Part shown: positions 12,424 through 23,989 of the stretch, in pieces
Position numbering within the stretch: the stretch's first letter is position 1
Layout of the letters: every line of letters starts with the position of its first letter
Source of the DNA: Mermis nigrescens
Lineage: Eukaryota > Nematoda > Enoplea > Mermithida > Mermithidae
Reading direction: 5' to 3'
Length of the DNA stretch: 64,000 nt
NCBI GenBank assembly: GCA_036768485.1
Contig: JAVLUZ010000509.1
Coordinates: forward strand, 248,001-312,000
Position numbers and translations under genes: made by a program
The notes under the pieces: model-generated
What the model was told of the DNA's origin: nothing
The model's input: only the letters and a program-made list of their open reading frames with translations
Database searches by the model: none

Positions 12424-13400
12424 TATTCCGTTGTTAATCTAGAACTGCATCACTAGCACTTGGCTCCGGTTTTTATTTGATCGTCGTGTGTTTTTATTCT
12501 GAAGTATTTCTATTGCCGTTTTTGGCTCGGGACGTTAAACCAATTGTCGTGTTTTTGTAATCTGCAATTGTCGCGTTGTTTGTACTGGACAATTGGAAGA
12601 CTTTATGTAACTTAGATCATTTATTAGTCAGATAATTTGCTGTGGACGATTTGATAATAAAATTCATCCCAAATAGTAGAGTATGTGATGTGATATTGTT
12701 CTTGGCAATGTCGGACAGATGTCCCTTTTATTTAAAAAACTTTAAAATAAAGTGGCTGAAATTTAAATTATTTGAATACAGAAATCAAAAAGATTTCTTT
12801 ATTTTAAATTGTTTCATTTGGAAAAAGGAACTAAAAAGACGGAAATTTGTTCACCTTCGCTCATAAAAAACATAGTGGCATTTATTTATTCCCCTGGAAG
12901 TTTTCTATGTTTTACCTTCTAATCATGACTTCCTATAATATATTATACGGAAATAAATTATGGCGTAAATTCTCGCTTTATTTTATTGAGAATTTATTGA
13001 GTTTATTGAATTAGGTGTTAATAAATTGTTAAAGGCCTTATTAGGGGATAAAGTGAAAACACAACAAAGTAACACTGTTGTGGATATAGTCCTACGTTCA
13101 AGAAACAAGGTGAAAACACAACTGAATAAATTAATTTGAAAGGTTTTCTGTAATTTTGCTTCCGTAACGTACGTGGCGGTCATCTAAACTTAGAGCCGTT
13201 GGGATCCCTCTTTCTTTTTGCTTATAAACACTGGCCAGGTCTTTAGCAAAGTTTTCTTAGGCGTTAAAATACGCAAGATTAAGTAAAAGCATAGAAAATA
13301 CGCAAAATTAAATAAAAGCAGTAAAAATATGCATAATTGAAATAAAAGCGCAGAAAAAGCGCAAAATTAAAGTTGGAAGCGTGAAAAAATTATTGAAGTA
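12424..13400 (+). other. Possible LTR and leader of a plus-strand retroelement
   Basis: The region after the promoter has an AATAAA at 12952 and a TGGCGGTCAT string at 13174 that resembles a tRNA primer-binding site. A minisatellite of about 35 bp (ATACGCAAAATTAAATAAAAGC, 13263-13370, 3-4 units) follows. The ORF starting near 13402 would be the first coding part. No second LTR is seen, so this remains an inference. Confidence 0.3.
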
Positions 13401-13401
13401 A

Positions 13402-13920
13402 TAGAAATTTAAGCGAAAGTTGCTTTAAAATAGATTCCAAAGAGGGAAATTCGAAATCTGATAATTTTGATAATAAAAGTGATCAAAGTGAAGATATTTT
13501 GGAACATACACTTGAGTCAGAAGCTGTAGAAGCTTTTGAAAGTACTCTAAATGCTCACCAACGATTTCTTCAATCACGTTTTGACACTACATTTTGTACA
13601 CCGAGAGCCATACGTGGGCAGCAAGAAAATTCTGGGGGGTGCAAGATTTTTTTGAAGGTCGAAAAATGGCCTTAAAAATGGTGGTATGGCGATAAAAACA
13701 CCATTTTTCGACGTTTCTCATCAAGCACTATCCATTGGCATCAAAAAATTGCGAAAAAAACGAAAAAAATTTTCAAAAATTGAATTCTGGGGGGGGTATT
13801 TTGATTTCTGGGGGGGGGGTATTTTGGTTTCTGGGGGGGGGTGCATACCCCCCAAACCCCCCCCACGCCCAGGTGTGCCGAGAGCCTATAGTACTCCCAT
13901 GCAGGAGACTTGTCCCCCAG
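13402..13920 (+). pseudogene. Acidic ORF interrupted by an M1 repeat and by the assembly gap
   Basis: A plus-strand frame is open from about 13402 to 13608 and is rich in E, S and D (for example LESEAVEAFESTLNAHQRFL). An M1 element enters inside the codons for T-P-R-A. After removing M1 and one 8-bp duplication, the same frame continues (STPMQETCPP) up to the N-gap. The product is unrecognised; a retroelement Gag leader or a host exon are both possible. The open frame on both sides of the insertion says it was coding before M1 arrived. Confidence 0.45.
13609..13877 (+). mobile_element. M1 repeat copy 2 with perfect 8-bp TSD
   Basis: The ends are CATACGTGGGC and GCCCAGGTGTG. The target duplication CCGAGAGC lies at 13601-13608 and 13878-13885 and is identical. 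Length 269 bp, no coding capacity. It inserts into the ORF described above. Confidence 0.9.
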
Positions 13921-14020
13921 NNNNNNNNNNNNNNNNNNNNNNNNNNNNNNNNNNNNNNNNNNNNNNNNNNNNNNNNNNNNNNNNNNNNNNNNNNNNNNNN
14001 NNNNNNNNNNNNNNNNNNNN
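13921..14020. other. Assembly gap (100 N)
   Basis: Exactly 100 N, a conventional placeholder. It stands at the edge of the C-rich minisatellite, so the array may be longer than shown. Confidence 0.98.
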
Positions 14021-17000
14021 TCCTAACAGCCCCCTCCATCTCCTTTTGACACCATCCAGCAGCCCACCAAAATTCAACAGCCCCACCCCGTCCCAACAAA
14101 TTCCACCAGTCCTAATAGCCCCAACAAAATCCCAACAGCCCCACCAGTGCTGTCCCACCATCCCAACAGCCCCACCATCCAACAGCCCCACCAAAGATCC
14201 CCACCGCCCCACCCACGTCCCCAGCAACCCCCACAATCCAACAGCCACACCAATAATGTTAACTGTCCCACCAATCCCAACAGCCTCACCAATCCCAACA
14301 GCCCCACCAATCCCAACAACCCCATTGTCCCAACAGCCCCACCATCCTGCCAGTCCATCATCCCCAACAGCCCCACCAAAAGTCCCAACAGCCCCACCCG
14401 TTTCAACAGCCCCACAGTTTCAACAGCCCCACAAAAAATTCCAACAGCCACCCGTCCCAACAACCCCCACCAGTCCCAACAGCCCCACTGTTTCAACAGC
14501 CCCACCAAAAATTCCAACAGCCACCCGTCCCAACTACCCCACCAGTCCCAACAGCCTCACCGTTTCATCAGCCCCACCAAAAATCCCAACAGCCCCACCC
14601 GTCCCAACAACCCCCACCAGTCCCAACAGCCCCACCGTTTCAATAGCCCCACCACAAATCAGAACAGCCCCACCAGTCCCAACAGCCCCACCAACCCAAC
14701 AGCCCCACCAAAGTCCCCACAGCCCCACACCGTCCCAACAACCCCCACCATCCCAACAGCCCCACCAATAATCCCAACTGTCCCACCAATCCCAACTTGG
14801 CCCCATAATCCCAACAACCCAATTGTCCCAACAGCCCCACCATCCAACAACCTCACACCATCCCGACAGCCCCCGCCAAAGTCCCAACAGCCCCACCCAT
14901 CCCAGCAACCCCACCAGTCCCAACAGCCCCACCGTTTCAGCAGCCCATAAAAAATCCCAACAGCCCCCACCCGTCCCAACAACCCCCACCAGTCCAAACA
15001 GCCCTACGTTTCAACAGCCCCACCACAAATCCCAACAACCTCACCAGTCCCAAGAGCCCCACCGTTTCAACAGCCCCACCACAAATCCCAACAGCCCCAC
15101 CAGGTCCCAACATGGCCCCACCGTCCCAACAGCCATACCAAAAATCCCAACAGCCCCACCGTCCCAACAGCCCCACCAATAAGCTCAACTGCCCCACCAA
15201 TCCAAGCCCCACCAAACCCAACAGCCCCACCCAATCCCAACAGCCCCACCAATTATCCCAACAGCCCTATCAAACCCAACAGCCCACCAATCCCAACAGC
15301 CCCACACCGTCCCAACAGCCCACCATCCCAACAGCCCCACCATCCCGACAGCCCCACCAAAAATCCCAATAGCCCCACTGTCCCAACAGCCCCACTAAAA
15401 TCCCAACAGCCCACTCGTCTTCACAACCCCACCAGTCCCAACAGCCCCACCATCCCAACAGCCCCACCATCCCCAATAGCCCCACCAACCAGCCAACAGC
15501 CCCACCAGCCTACACGGCCCCCAATCCCCGCAGCCCCGCCGTCCCAGCAGCCCCCTCCCCGCATCTTAACAGCCTACATCCCAACAGCCCCACCAAAATC
15601 CCCAACAGCCCCACCCGTCCCAACACTTCCAGTCCCAACAGCCCCACCGTTTCAACATTGCCAAAAATCCCCAGCAGCCACACCAAAATCCCAGCGAAAT
15701 TCCACCAATCCCAATAGCCCCACCACAAATCCCAACAGCCCCACCAAGTCCCAGCAGCCCCACCCCTTAACAGCCCCACCCCGTCCTAACAACCCCCACC
15801 GTCCCAACAGCCACACTAATAATCCCCAGCTGTCCCACCAATCCCAACAGCCCCACCAATCCCAACAGCCCCACCAATCCCAACAGCCCCATTGTCCCAA
15901 CAGCCCCACCATCCCAACAGTCCATCTGTCCCCCAGCCCCAAGAATGCAACAGCCCCACCACCAACAGCCCCACCGTTTCAACAGCCCCACCGTTTCAAC
16001 AGCCCCACCGTTTCAACAGCCCCACCAAAAATTCCAACAGCCACCCGTCTTAACAACCCCCACCAGTCCCAACAGCCCCACCGTTTTAACAAGCCCACCA
16101 AAAAATTCCAACATGCCCGTCCCAACTACCCCCACCAGTCCCAACAGCCTCACCGTTTCATCAGCCCCACCAAAAATCCCGACAGCCCCACCCTTCCCAA
16201 CAACCCCACCAGTCCCAACAGCCCCACCGTTTCAATAGCCCCACCTCAAATCCCAACAGCCCCACCAGTCCCAACAGCTTCCACCAACCCAACTGCCCCG
16301 CAAAAGTCCCCACAGCCCCCACCCGTCCCAACAACCCCCACCATCCCAACAGCCCCACCAATAATCCCAACCCTTCCCACCAATCCCAACAGCCCCACCA
16401 ATCCCAACAGCCCCCACAATTGAAACAGCCCCATTGTCCCAACAGCCCCATCATCCCAACAGTCCCTCCGTCCCAACAGCCCCACCAAAAGTCCCCACAA
16501 CAGCCCCCGTCCCAACAACCCCCACCAGTCCCAACAGCCCCACCAATAATCCCAACAGCCCCACCAATCCCTACAGCCCCACCGTCCCAACAGCCCCACC
16601 AAAATCACAACAGCCCCACAATAATCCCAACAGTCCCACCAAACCCAACAGCCCCACAATCCCAACAGCCCCACCGTCCCAACAGCCCCCACTGTCCCCA
16701 ACCTCCTGAAAATCTGGCTCCACCATCCCAGCAACCCCCACCAGTCCCAACAGAAGACACCAAAATCCCAACAGTCCCACCCATCTCAGCAGCCCCCTTC
16801 ATCCCCAACAACCCCCACCAGTCTAACAGCCACCATTCCAACAGCCCCATCTCAAAGCCCAGCAGCCCCACTATTCCCAACAGCCCCACCATCCCAGCAG
16901 CCAACCCCAAAAATCCCCCAACTGCCCCCTCGTCGCAGCCCCACAAGTCCCAACAGCCCACCGTCCCAACAGCCCCACCAATAATCCCAACTGCCACCAA

Positions 17001-17950
17001 TCCCAACAGCCCACCAATCCCAGCACCAGCCCAAAGTGGCTCCCAACAGCCCCACCATCCCAACGATCCCAACAGCCCCACCAAAGTCCCTACAGCCCCA
17101 CCCGTCCCAACCAACCCCCACCAGTCCCAAACTGGCCCCCATAATAATCCCAGCTGTGTCCAAATCCCCAGCCCCACCGTCCCCAGCCCTACCAAAAGTC
17201 AACAGCCCCACCCGTCTTAACAGCCCCACCTGTCCCAAAGCCCCACCATCCCAGCAGCCCCACCAATAATCCAAACAGCCCCACCAAACCCAACAGACCC
17301 CTCCCAATCCCAACAGCCCCACCGTCCCAACAACCCCACCATCCCAACAGCCCCACTGTCCCAACAACCCCACCTAAAATCCTAACAGTCCCACCAGTCC
17401 AAACAACCCCTATCATCCCAACAGCCCCACCATTGTAGCCCCACCAAAATCCAAACAGCCCTGTCAAACAGCCTAATCAATCCCCATAGCCCACGTCAAA
17501 CAACCCCACCATCAACAACCCCACTGTCCCCTTGGTCCCTGCAAAATATGATCCCCAATTCAACATTTCTGTTCCAACTTGGCCTTCCCACCAGTTAGCA
17601 GCTCTGTCCCAGCAGTCCCACCGTCCAAGCAACCCCCACTAATGACGTCCCAGCAGCCCCACCCATCAAACAACCCCAACATCCTGTGGCCCCACCGTCT
17701 ATGGCCCACAAAAATCTCAACAACCCCACCGTCCCAACAGCCCCACCAAGAATCTCAACAGCCCCACCAGTCCCAACAGCCACCATCCCCAACAGCCCTG
17801 TCATCCCCTAACAGCCCCACCAATCCCTACCCAGCCCCACCGTCCCAAGCCCCACCATACTCAGCCAAACCATTCGAACAGCCCACCAGTCCCAGAGCCC
17901 CACCAATCCCAGTAGTTCCACCGTTCAGCAGTGCTAACAGTCTCGCACTG
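14021..17950. repeat. 4-kb C-rich minisatellite
   Basis: Units of roughly 15-24 bp built on CCCAACAGCCCCACC with variable spacers (AAT, AGT, GTTT, AAAAAT and others). The plus strand is almost free of G, giving a strong strand asymmetry. Lack of stops leaves many frames open on both strands (P/T/S/Q-rich plus, G/L/W-rich minus). These are artefacts of composition, since different frames are open at once and unit length does not keep a frame. The minus strand reads GGGGCTGTTGGGATTGGTGGGG repeatedly, which fits the G-quadruplex pattern. A small inverted piece of the same repeat sits at 18251-18292. Confidence 0.92.
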
Positions 17951-18037
17951 TCCCAAACACATAGCGTGATATGTTTATGGATTTAACCCCAATCTGCAAT
18001 TCTGTAAATATAATTGATATTTCTCAGTCACTTTACC

Positions 18038-18258
18038 CACTGGGCATGACAGGGATTTGGAGTATACCCATCAGCCAAAGCCCCCTCAAAAACCGAAACA
18101 CCCCTTAGAATTTGATTTTTGAAATTTTTTTCGCAATTTTTGATACAATGGATAGTGCTTGATAAGAAAGCTTTGAAAATGATTTTCCTCTCCCTTCTAC
18201 TATTTTTGTGACATTTTATTCTTCAAAAATCTTTGCTTACCCAGAATTTATGCTGGTG
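18038..18258 (-). mobile_element. Degenerate M1 copy 3
   Basis: The core (TTTGAAATTTTTTTCGCAATTTTTGATACAATGGATAGTGCTTGAT, about 18118-18163) is recognisable. The left end resembles CACTGGGCATG, and the right end and TSD cannot be fixed. Confidence 0.6.
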
Positions 18259-18504
18259 GGGCTGTTATAACAGTTGGGCTGTTGGAACTGGTGTGCTCAC
18301 AGCATAGAACCGAGAGGGCCCTGGGGAGAAGGGGTCCATAACACTGAATATATTCACATAGGATAAGCAGGGGAATGGTGGGAGCCTAAGTTTTCTTCAC
18401 AGTTTTCACAAAAAGGCCTTAGGATGAGAAAGTGCTCTTGGGGGAGGAAGGTCCCTTTACACCATCACACTGTTGGATAGACTGGCTGAGGGGTGGGGGT
18501 AATA

Positions 18505-18815
18505 TTCTTGTCTTTACACTTCACACCACTTCACAGTACTTTACAATACTGTACATATAACACTTACACCACTTCATACTTTACACTACTGCCTTTACAC
18601 TACTTTGCACGTTACCACTTTACACTCTACGTCATTTTACACTACACCGCTTTACACTGTACACCTCTGTACTCTTTACATTGTAGATTAGTTTTTGTAC
18701 AGAACAAAGATTTAGCTCTAATGATTTCTCAGAAAAATGTTTTCAAATTTGATTGCATTCAGAAGAGTAGTTTTTGTACAGAACAAGATTTAGCCACCTA
18801 CAATGATTTCTCGAG
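18505..18815. repeat. TTTACACTAC-type minisatellite and a duplicated 75-bp segment
   Basis: 18505-18685 is built from degenerate TTTACACYAC units. It is followed by two imperfect copies (from about 18691 and 18767) of a segment starting TAGTTTTTGTACAGAACA. The ORF over it is a repeat artefact. Confidence 0.7.
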
Positions 18816-19077
18816 TGTTTTTGGGCGATTTTAATGTCGATTTTTGCATTAATTCTCCGAGTTTTTCCGAAAAAAACTTGGAAATTTCGAAATTTTTTAC
18901 TTTTTCTGCATCAGAAATAATACTGCTTATAAAAAGACAGCAAAAACCGATATTCTGAGCATTCCTGACTTTTTTGTTCGAGTCGGATTAGTCAAGCTAA
19001 AGCCAGACTTAAGCCTGGTCCGAACTCTGATCAGAAGTCAGGATGATCCAGAGCTGCCGATTTAGGTCAGGCTTAAA

Positions 19078-19288
19078 CATACATATCAGAGGGGGATAGG
19101 GATCCCTAACTCAAAGTAGGACGTCCCCTCATCCCCCAAAGCCAGTGGCCCCCCATTTCTACAAAAAATCGAATTTTTTTGGCCGTTTTTATGCGTTTAT
19201 TGACCCTTTTGGCTAAAAACTGGAGCATTCCCCATCCCTAAAAATGGCCGGGACCTTCTTCCCGGAATTTCGAGCTGTTTCATGTTTG
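19078..19288 (-). mobile_element. M2 repeat copy 1 with perfect 8-bp TSD
   Basis: This is a non-coding element of 211 bp with ends CATACATATCAGAGG and TTTCATGTTTG. The duplication GGCTTAAA (19070-19077 and 19289-19296) is identical. The target itself contains repeated AAGCCAGGCTTAA motifs. An M4-type half repeat (ATTCACATTGGTGTCAGC) follows near 19483. Confidence 0.8.
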
Positions 19289-19745
19289 GGCTTAAATCGC
19301 ACTTTACAAAACTGATAAGCCAGGCTTAAGTCGCGCTCAACTGTAAGCCAGGCTTAAACCGGTTTATAGAAACCGGGTTTGGCTCATACGCCGACAATTC
19401 ATATCATACTGAGCTTGCCTAAGATATTGTTAACAACCAGTGATTTTATAAATATTTCATAGGCTTAGGCTTACTTAAGTGCATTCACATTGGTGTCAGC
19501 GCATGGGCTAAGCTTAAGATAAATGGGTCAACTGTCTCAGATACTTAATGACCTAAATTTTTAAAGTTTAAGTGCAAGATGCATATTCCACATACAAATA
19601 GAGTTGGCCATTCATCGTCTTGATCAATAAGAAATTGTTGTCAAACAAGGAGCAAATGCACATATGCAACCTTCCAAGTTAAAAAAATAGAAAATACATT
19701 GAGAATATTTTTAGTGACCATCGGTTATCTAATAAAAAGCCTGAT

Positions 19746-22084
19746 ATTAGTACCGGTTCCACCATTGGTGGGGTAGAGGTGCTCTTAGCAGACATTTCTG
19801 CGAATAATCAAAGCCTGAAAAGTCTGAAACCCCTTCTTTGATAATCAAAGCCTGAAAAGAATGATACCTCCTAAAACGACTTGACGGATCAACCTTGCCA
19901 CCCTTCTGAGCGACAAAAGTCTTGTAAGAGACGCCGCATACTTTGATTTACTTGTGATCACTTGAAAAGAAGCATTTATTTATACCACGAGTTAGCAAAA
20001 ATGACAGACTTTTAATTTTTATAAGTAAAATTATGATTGTTTCTTATAGTTGTAGAAACAGCATCGTCTATTGGTTAAACCATATGCGCTCTAGCTGCTA
20101 CATAGATTAGATGTCTACATATTTAAATTAAAAGTAAGTACTATCTCTGCAATTTTCAAGTTATTTATGCAGATTACCTACTCTTTATGTCATTTTATTA
20201 GTGATGTTTTGTTGTGTTATTTAAAATAGCTGTCCTAACAAAATTTTAAATCTTCAATGTCTTGCGCATCGTACTTTACGCAACATTTATTTAACATCCT
20301 AATTGTTAAATAAGTGATTATTTACGTTGTTTCTTTCTGACACTGGCATCATGAGCTTAGGTTTCAAGTAAACTGAGTTATCTAAGCTTTAATGATTAGC
20401 TACCAAATGGAAATTGCTTAAGGATTTATAATTGTTCCAGAAAAATATTAAAGCCTTAGCAGTGAGATGCAGCTTGCTTCACTCGCTGCATTCCACTGCT
20501 GAAGCTTAGCTTATGTGCTGGCAGTGCTAGCGCCATTATCAATGTACGTAAGTGAGCTGAACACAAGTCTGAATTGTAACAAGTAGCTAACTAGTATCTT
20601 AATTTAGCCCTGCATGAGGAAATAATACAATTTTCGTGATCAGCGACCTCAAATTATCCAGCTATCACTGGTTTTTGGGGGTGTACATCTGCTCCAGCCG
20701 ACAATGTGTCAAAAGCCAACTACAAAATTAATTCTTGGTATAGGAAAAGTTTCTTCAAGTGCTGTATCGTATTTAATGTAAATAGTTAAATATAAGTACT
20801 CTCATAGAGGCTTTGCAGGTATAAATAAAAATTCTTAAAATGCTTCTTTTCAACTGATGTCTTGAAAAACAATCACAAAAATTATCAAAGCCGAATTGCA
20901 GGTATAAATATAAATTCTGAAATACGCTTCTTTTCAACTGAAGTCTGAGAAGCCAATTATAAAATTCATTCTTGGTATAGAAAAAGCTGCTTCAGAACAT
21001 ACACATGTATTAAGATTCAAAGGCTACAAATTGACCCGAACCGAATTGCTTTACACTCAATGAAGAGTCAGGTTCAGACTTTTAAAGTTTACAATGTGAT
21101 GTATGGTGGAAAATAACGTTTTAAGCTAATGTTTCAAGTAAACTCAGCTATCTAAACTTTAGCAATCAGCTATTAAATGGAGAATGCTTTAAGGACTCAT
21201 AATGGTTCCAGAAAAAATTAAAGCTGAAGCAGAGGGGTGCAGCTTGATTTACTCGCTACATTCCACTGCTGAAGCTTAGCTTATATGCTGGCAGTGCTAG
21301 CGCCATTAACAATGCACATAACTAAGCTGAACTTAAGTCTGAATTGTAACAATGTAGCTGACTAGTATCTTAATTTAGCTCCTGCATGAGAAAATAATAA
21401 TTTTCGCGATCAGAGACCTCAAATAACCCAGGTATCACTGTTTTTTGGGGTGTACATCTGCTTCAAGCGACAATGTCTTAAAAGTCAATTTTAAAATTAA
21501 TTCTTGGTATAGAAAAAACTACTTCAAGTGCTGTGTGGTATTTAATGTAAATAGCTTAATGTAAGTACTCTCATAGCGGGTTTGCAGGTATAAATAAAAA
21601 TTCTTAAAATGTTTCATTTCAACAGATGTCTTAAAAGTCAATCACAAAAATTGTTGCTGTATCATATGTAGTGTAAATAGTTTAAAATAAATACTCTCGC
21701 AGCTATTTTGCAGGTATAAATAGAAATTCTGAAAAATGCTCCTTTTCAATCAATGGGTCAAAAGCCAATTGCAAAATTAATTCTTGGTATAGAAAAAGCT
21801 GCTTCAGGTGCTGCATGGTATTTAATGTTAATGCCAATTTGCAGGTATAAATAAATGCTTCTTTTCAAGTGATCACAAGTAAATCAAAGTATGCGGCGTC
21901 TCTTACAAGACTTTTGTCGCTCAGAAGGGTGGCAAGGTTGAGTCGTCAAGTCGTTTTAGGAGGTATCATTCTTTTCAGGCTTTGATTATCAAAGAAGGGG
22001 TTTCAGACTTTTCAGGCTATGATTATTCGCAGAAATGTCTGCTAAGAGCACCTCTACCCCACCAATGGTGGAACCGGTACTAAT
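19746..22084. mobile_element. Foldback element with ~240-bp inverted arms
   Basis: The left arm 19746-19985 (ATTAGTACCGGTTCCACC...) is repeated inverted at 21844-22084 with few differences. The interior holds two direct copies of a ~520-bp block (from about 20352 and 21124, offset about 772) and four or five shorter repeats around AGGTATAAATAAAAATTCT and TTCTTGGTATAGAAAAAGC. There is no transposase ORF. The right arm ends inside the integrase C-terminus of copy B. The left flank does not resume copy B sequence and no TSD is visible, so insertion came with loss of the retroelement 3' end or was followed by rearrangement. Confidence 0.8.
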
Positions 22085-23989
22085 CAAATAAGGTCTGAGC
22101 CATCGTTTCTGGAATTTACCATTAACACGAGCATTCTTGTACAACACAAATTGACCTACCTTATAATGTTGCTCACCTACAACCCTATTCCGCCGATCAT
22201 ACTGTTGCTGTTGTCGTGCTTGTGCATGACGAGCAGCATCAGCAGCCATTCCTCGAGCAATTCGTAAGTCAACGTGTATCTCGCGAATCAACGATGCTGG
22301 TGGCGGATTTTCGTCGTCAATCTCACGTCGAGTCAGAGCTTGCTCGATCGGTTATTTGACATTCCGACCGTAGATCAAATAAAAGGGTGAATAACCAGTA
22401 CTTTCATGCCTAGAAATATTATAAGCAAAAGTCACTGCTGAAAGACGTCTATACCAGTCATTTTCTCCTTGTAAAGTAGTAAATAACATAGTGCTAAGAG
22501 TACGATTAAATCGCTCAACTAAACCGTTAGTTTGAGGGCAATAAGCTGAAGAAGTTATATGTCTGACCTCAAAAAGTTGACATACTTCCTGAAAAGTCGC
22601 TGCCACAAATCCGGATCCTCTGTCGGATTGAACGACTTTTGGAGCCCCAAAACGTAGGATGATCTTTTCTACGATTGTTCAGCGATTGTGGCTGCTCGCA
22701 CATCTTCTATGGCCACAGTTTCAGCCCATTTTGTAAGCCGATCTATAAAAACTAAAATGTGATTTTTCCCTCGGATTCCCGGGAGAGGACCCATGGTATC
22801 CATGACCCATGATTCCATAGCCGCTGTTATAGGAATTGGCTTCATAGGGTTGAAGCAATAAACGTTGGGTCATAGGCCTATGTTGTTGACATTGTAGGCA
22901 TTCTCGGCAATGTCGCCAAACGTCTGAACGCAAACCTGGCCAAAAGAAGCTTTCTTTGGCCTTTTGAAAAGTTCTATCGAAGGCTAGATGCCTTGAAATA
23001 GTATCGTCATGTAAGGCATGCAAAATAAGAGGAACCATTCTTCTAGGTATAGCTAAAACTGGAACTGTAGTAGCATTTTGTTGATATTTCAAAATTTCAT
23101 TGTCCAAAATAAAATTTTCAGAAGCTTTCCATTTTTCTGGTGAAATTTTGGTAGGCATTCTACGATTTTGCAGGTCGGAAAATCGATCCAAGGAATACGT
23201 CTTTTCTTTGCATAATCTTGAAATTTTCAGGTAATTCAATGGCGCAAATGGCAGGAATGGAACTTCCTGCTAATTTTTCATGAGCATTGTTTGCAGGTAA
23301 ACGAGAAAAAGCATCGGCATTTCCATTATCTTTGCCTTTACGATAGTTTATGTCATAATCGTAATCTTGAAGGGATAAAACCCATCGAACTAATCGGGAA
23401 GGGGAAGTATCTTGAATTTTTAGTAATTTTATAGGTGCGTGATCAGTAAAAAGTGTAGATTTATGTCCATATAAATAAGGTCGAAATTGTTTAATAGTCC
23501 AATCCAAACTATAGACAATGCCTCTTTTTCTATTGTACTGTAGTTTTTCTCAGATTTGGTTAGAGTTCTAGAAATGAAAGCAATTGGGCGTTCTTTACCG
23601 TCTACTTCTTGAGCTAATACTCCGCCTATACTAACACCACTGGCATCAGTTTGAACGATGAAAGGTTGAGTAAAATCAGGAAAAGCTAATGATATAGTAT
23701 TAATTAAATCATTTTTAACGTTCTGAAAACTTATTTGACAATTTCCGGACCAATGAAAGGCACTTTCTTTACGCAAGAGTTCATTCAAATTATAAGTTTT
23801 ATCAGCAAAATGATTCACAAATCTGCGATAATAATTTGCTAGGCCAAGAAAACTACGTACTTCAGTTACCGACTGGGGCGGTGGCATACTTACCAAAGCC
23901 TCCATTTTGGCTGGATTTATTCTCAGACCATTTTTATCTATGATGTGGCCCAGATATTTCACTTCGGCCAATCCGAATTCACATTAGCA
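22085..23989 (-). pseudogene. pol: Copy B: RNase H and integrase part of pol, frameshifted
   Basis: After a small deletion near 23990 (copy A keeps about 20 more bases here) pol continues in other frames. 23971-23429 holds the RT thumb/connection (EVKYLGHIIDKNGLRINPAK) and RNase H with TDASG and IEKEALSIVW. 23507-23160 completes RNase H (FTDHAPIKLL). 23239-22721 has an HHCC zinc region (H-x6-H, then CRECLQC). 22606-22352 holds the integrase core end with CPQTNGLVERFNRTL. 22291-22085 is the C-terminal domain with the KRWLRPYL (GPY/F-like) motif, cut off by the foldback arm. At least three frameshifts separate these parts. Known: these domains copy and insert the element. Inferred: inactive. 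Confidence 0.88.

Noticed and set aside
14074..17373. Many long ORFs on both strands with P/T/S/Q-rich or G/L/W-rich translations (silk- or mucin-like)
   Set aside because: Several frames on both strands are open at once, units vary in length so no frame is kept, there is no start or splice context, and one ORF crosses the N-gap. They follow from a G-poor repeat.
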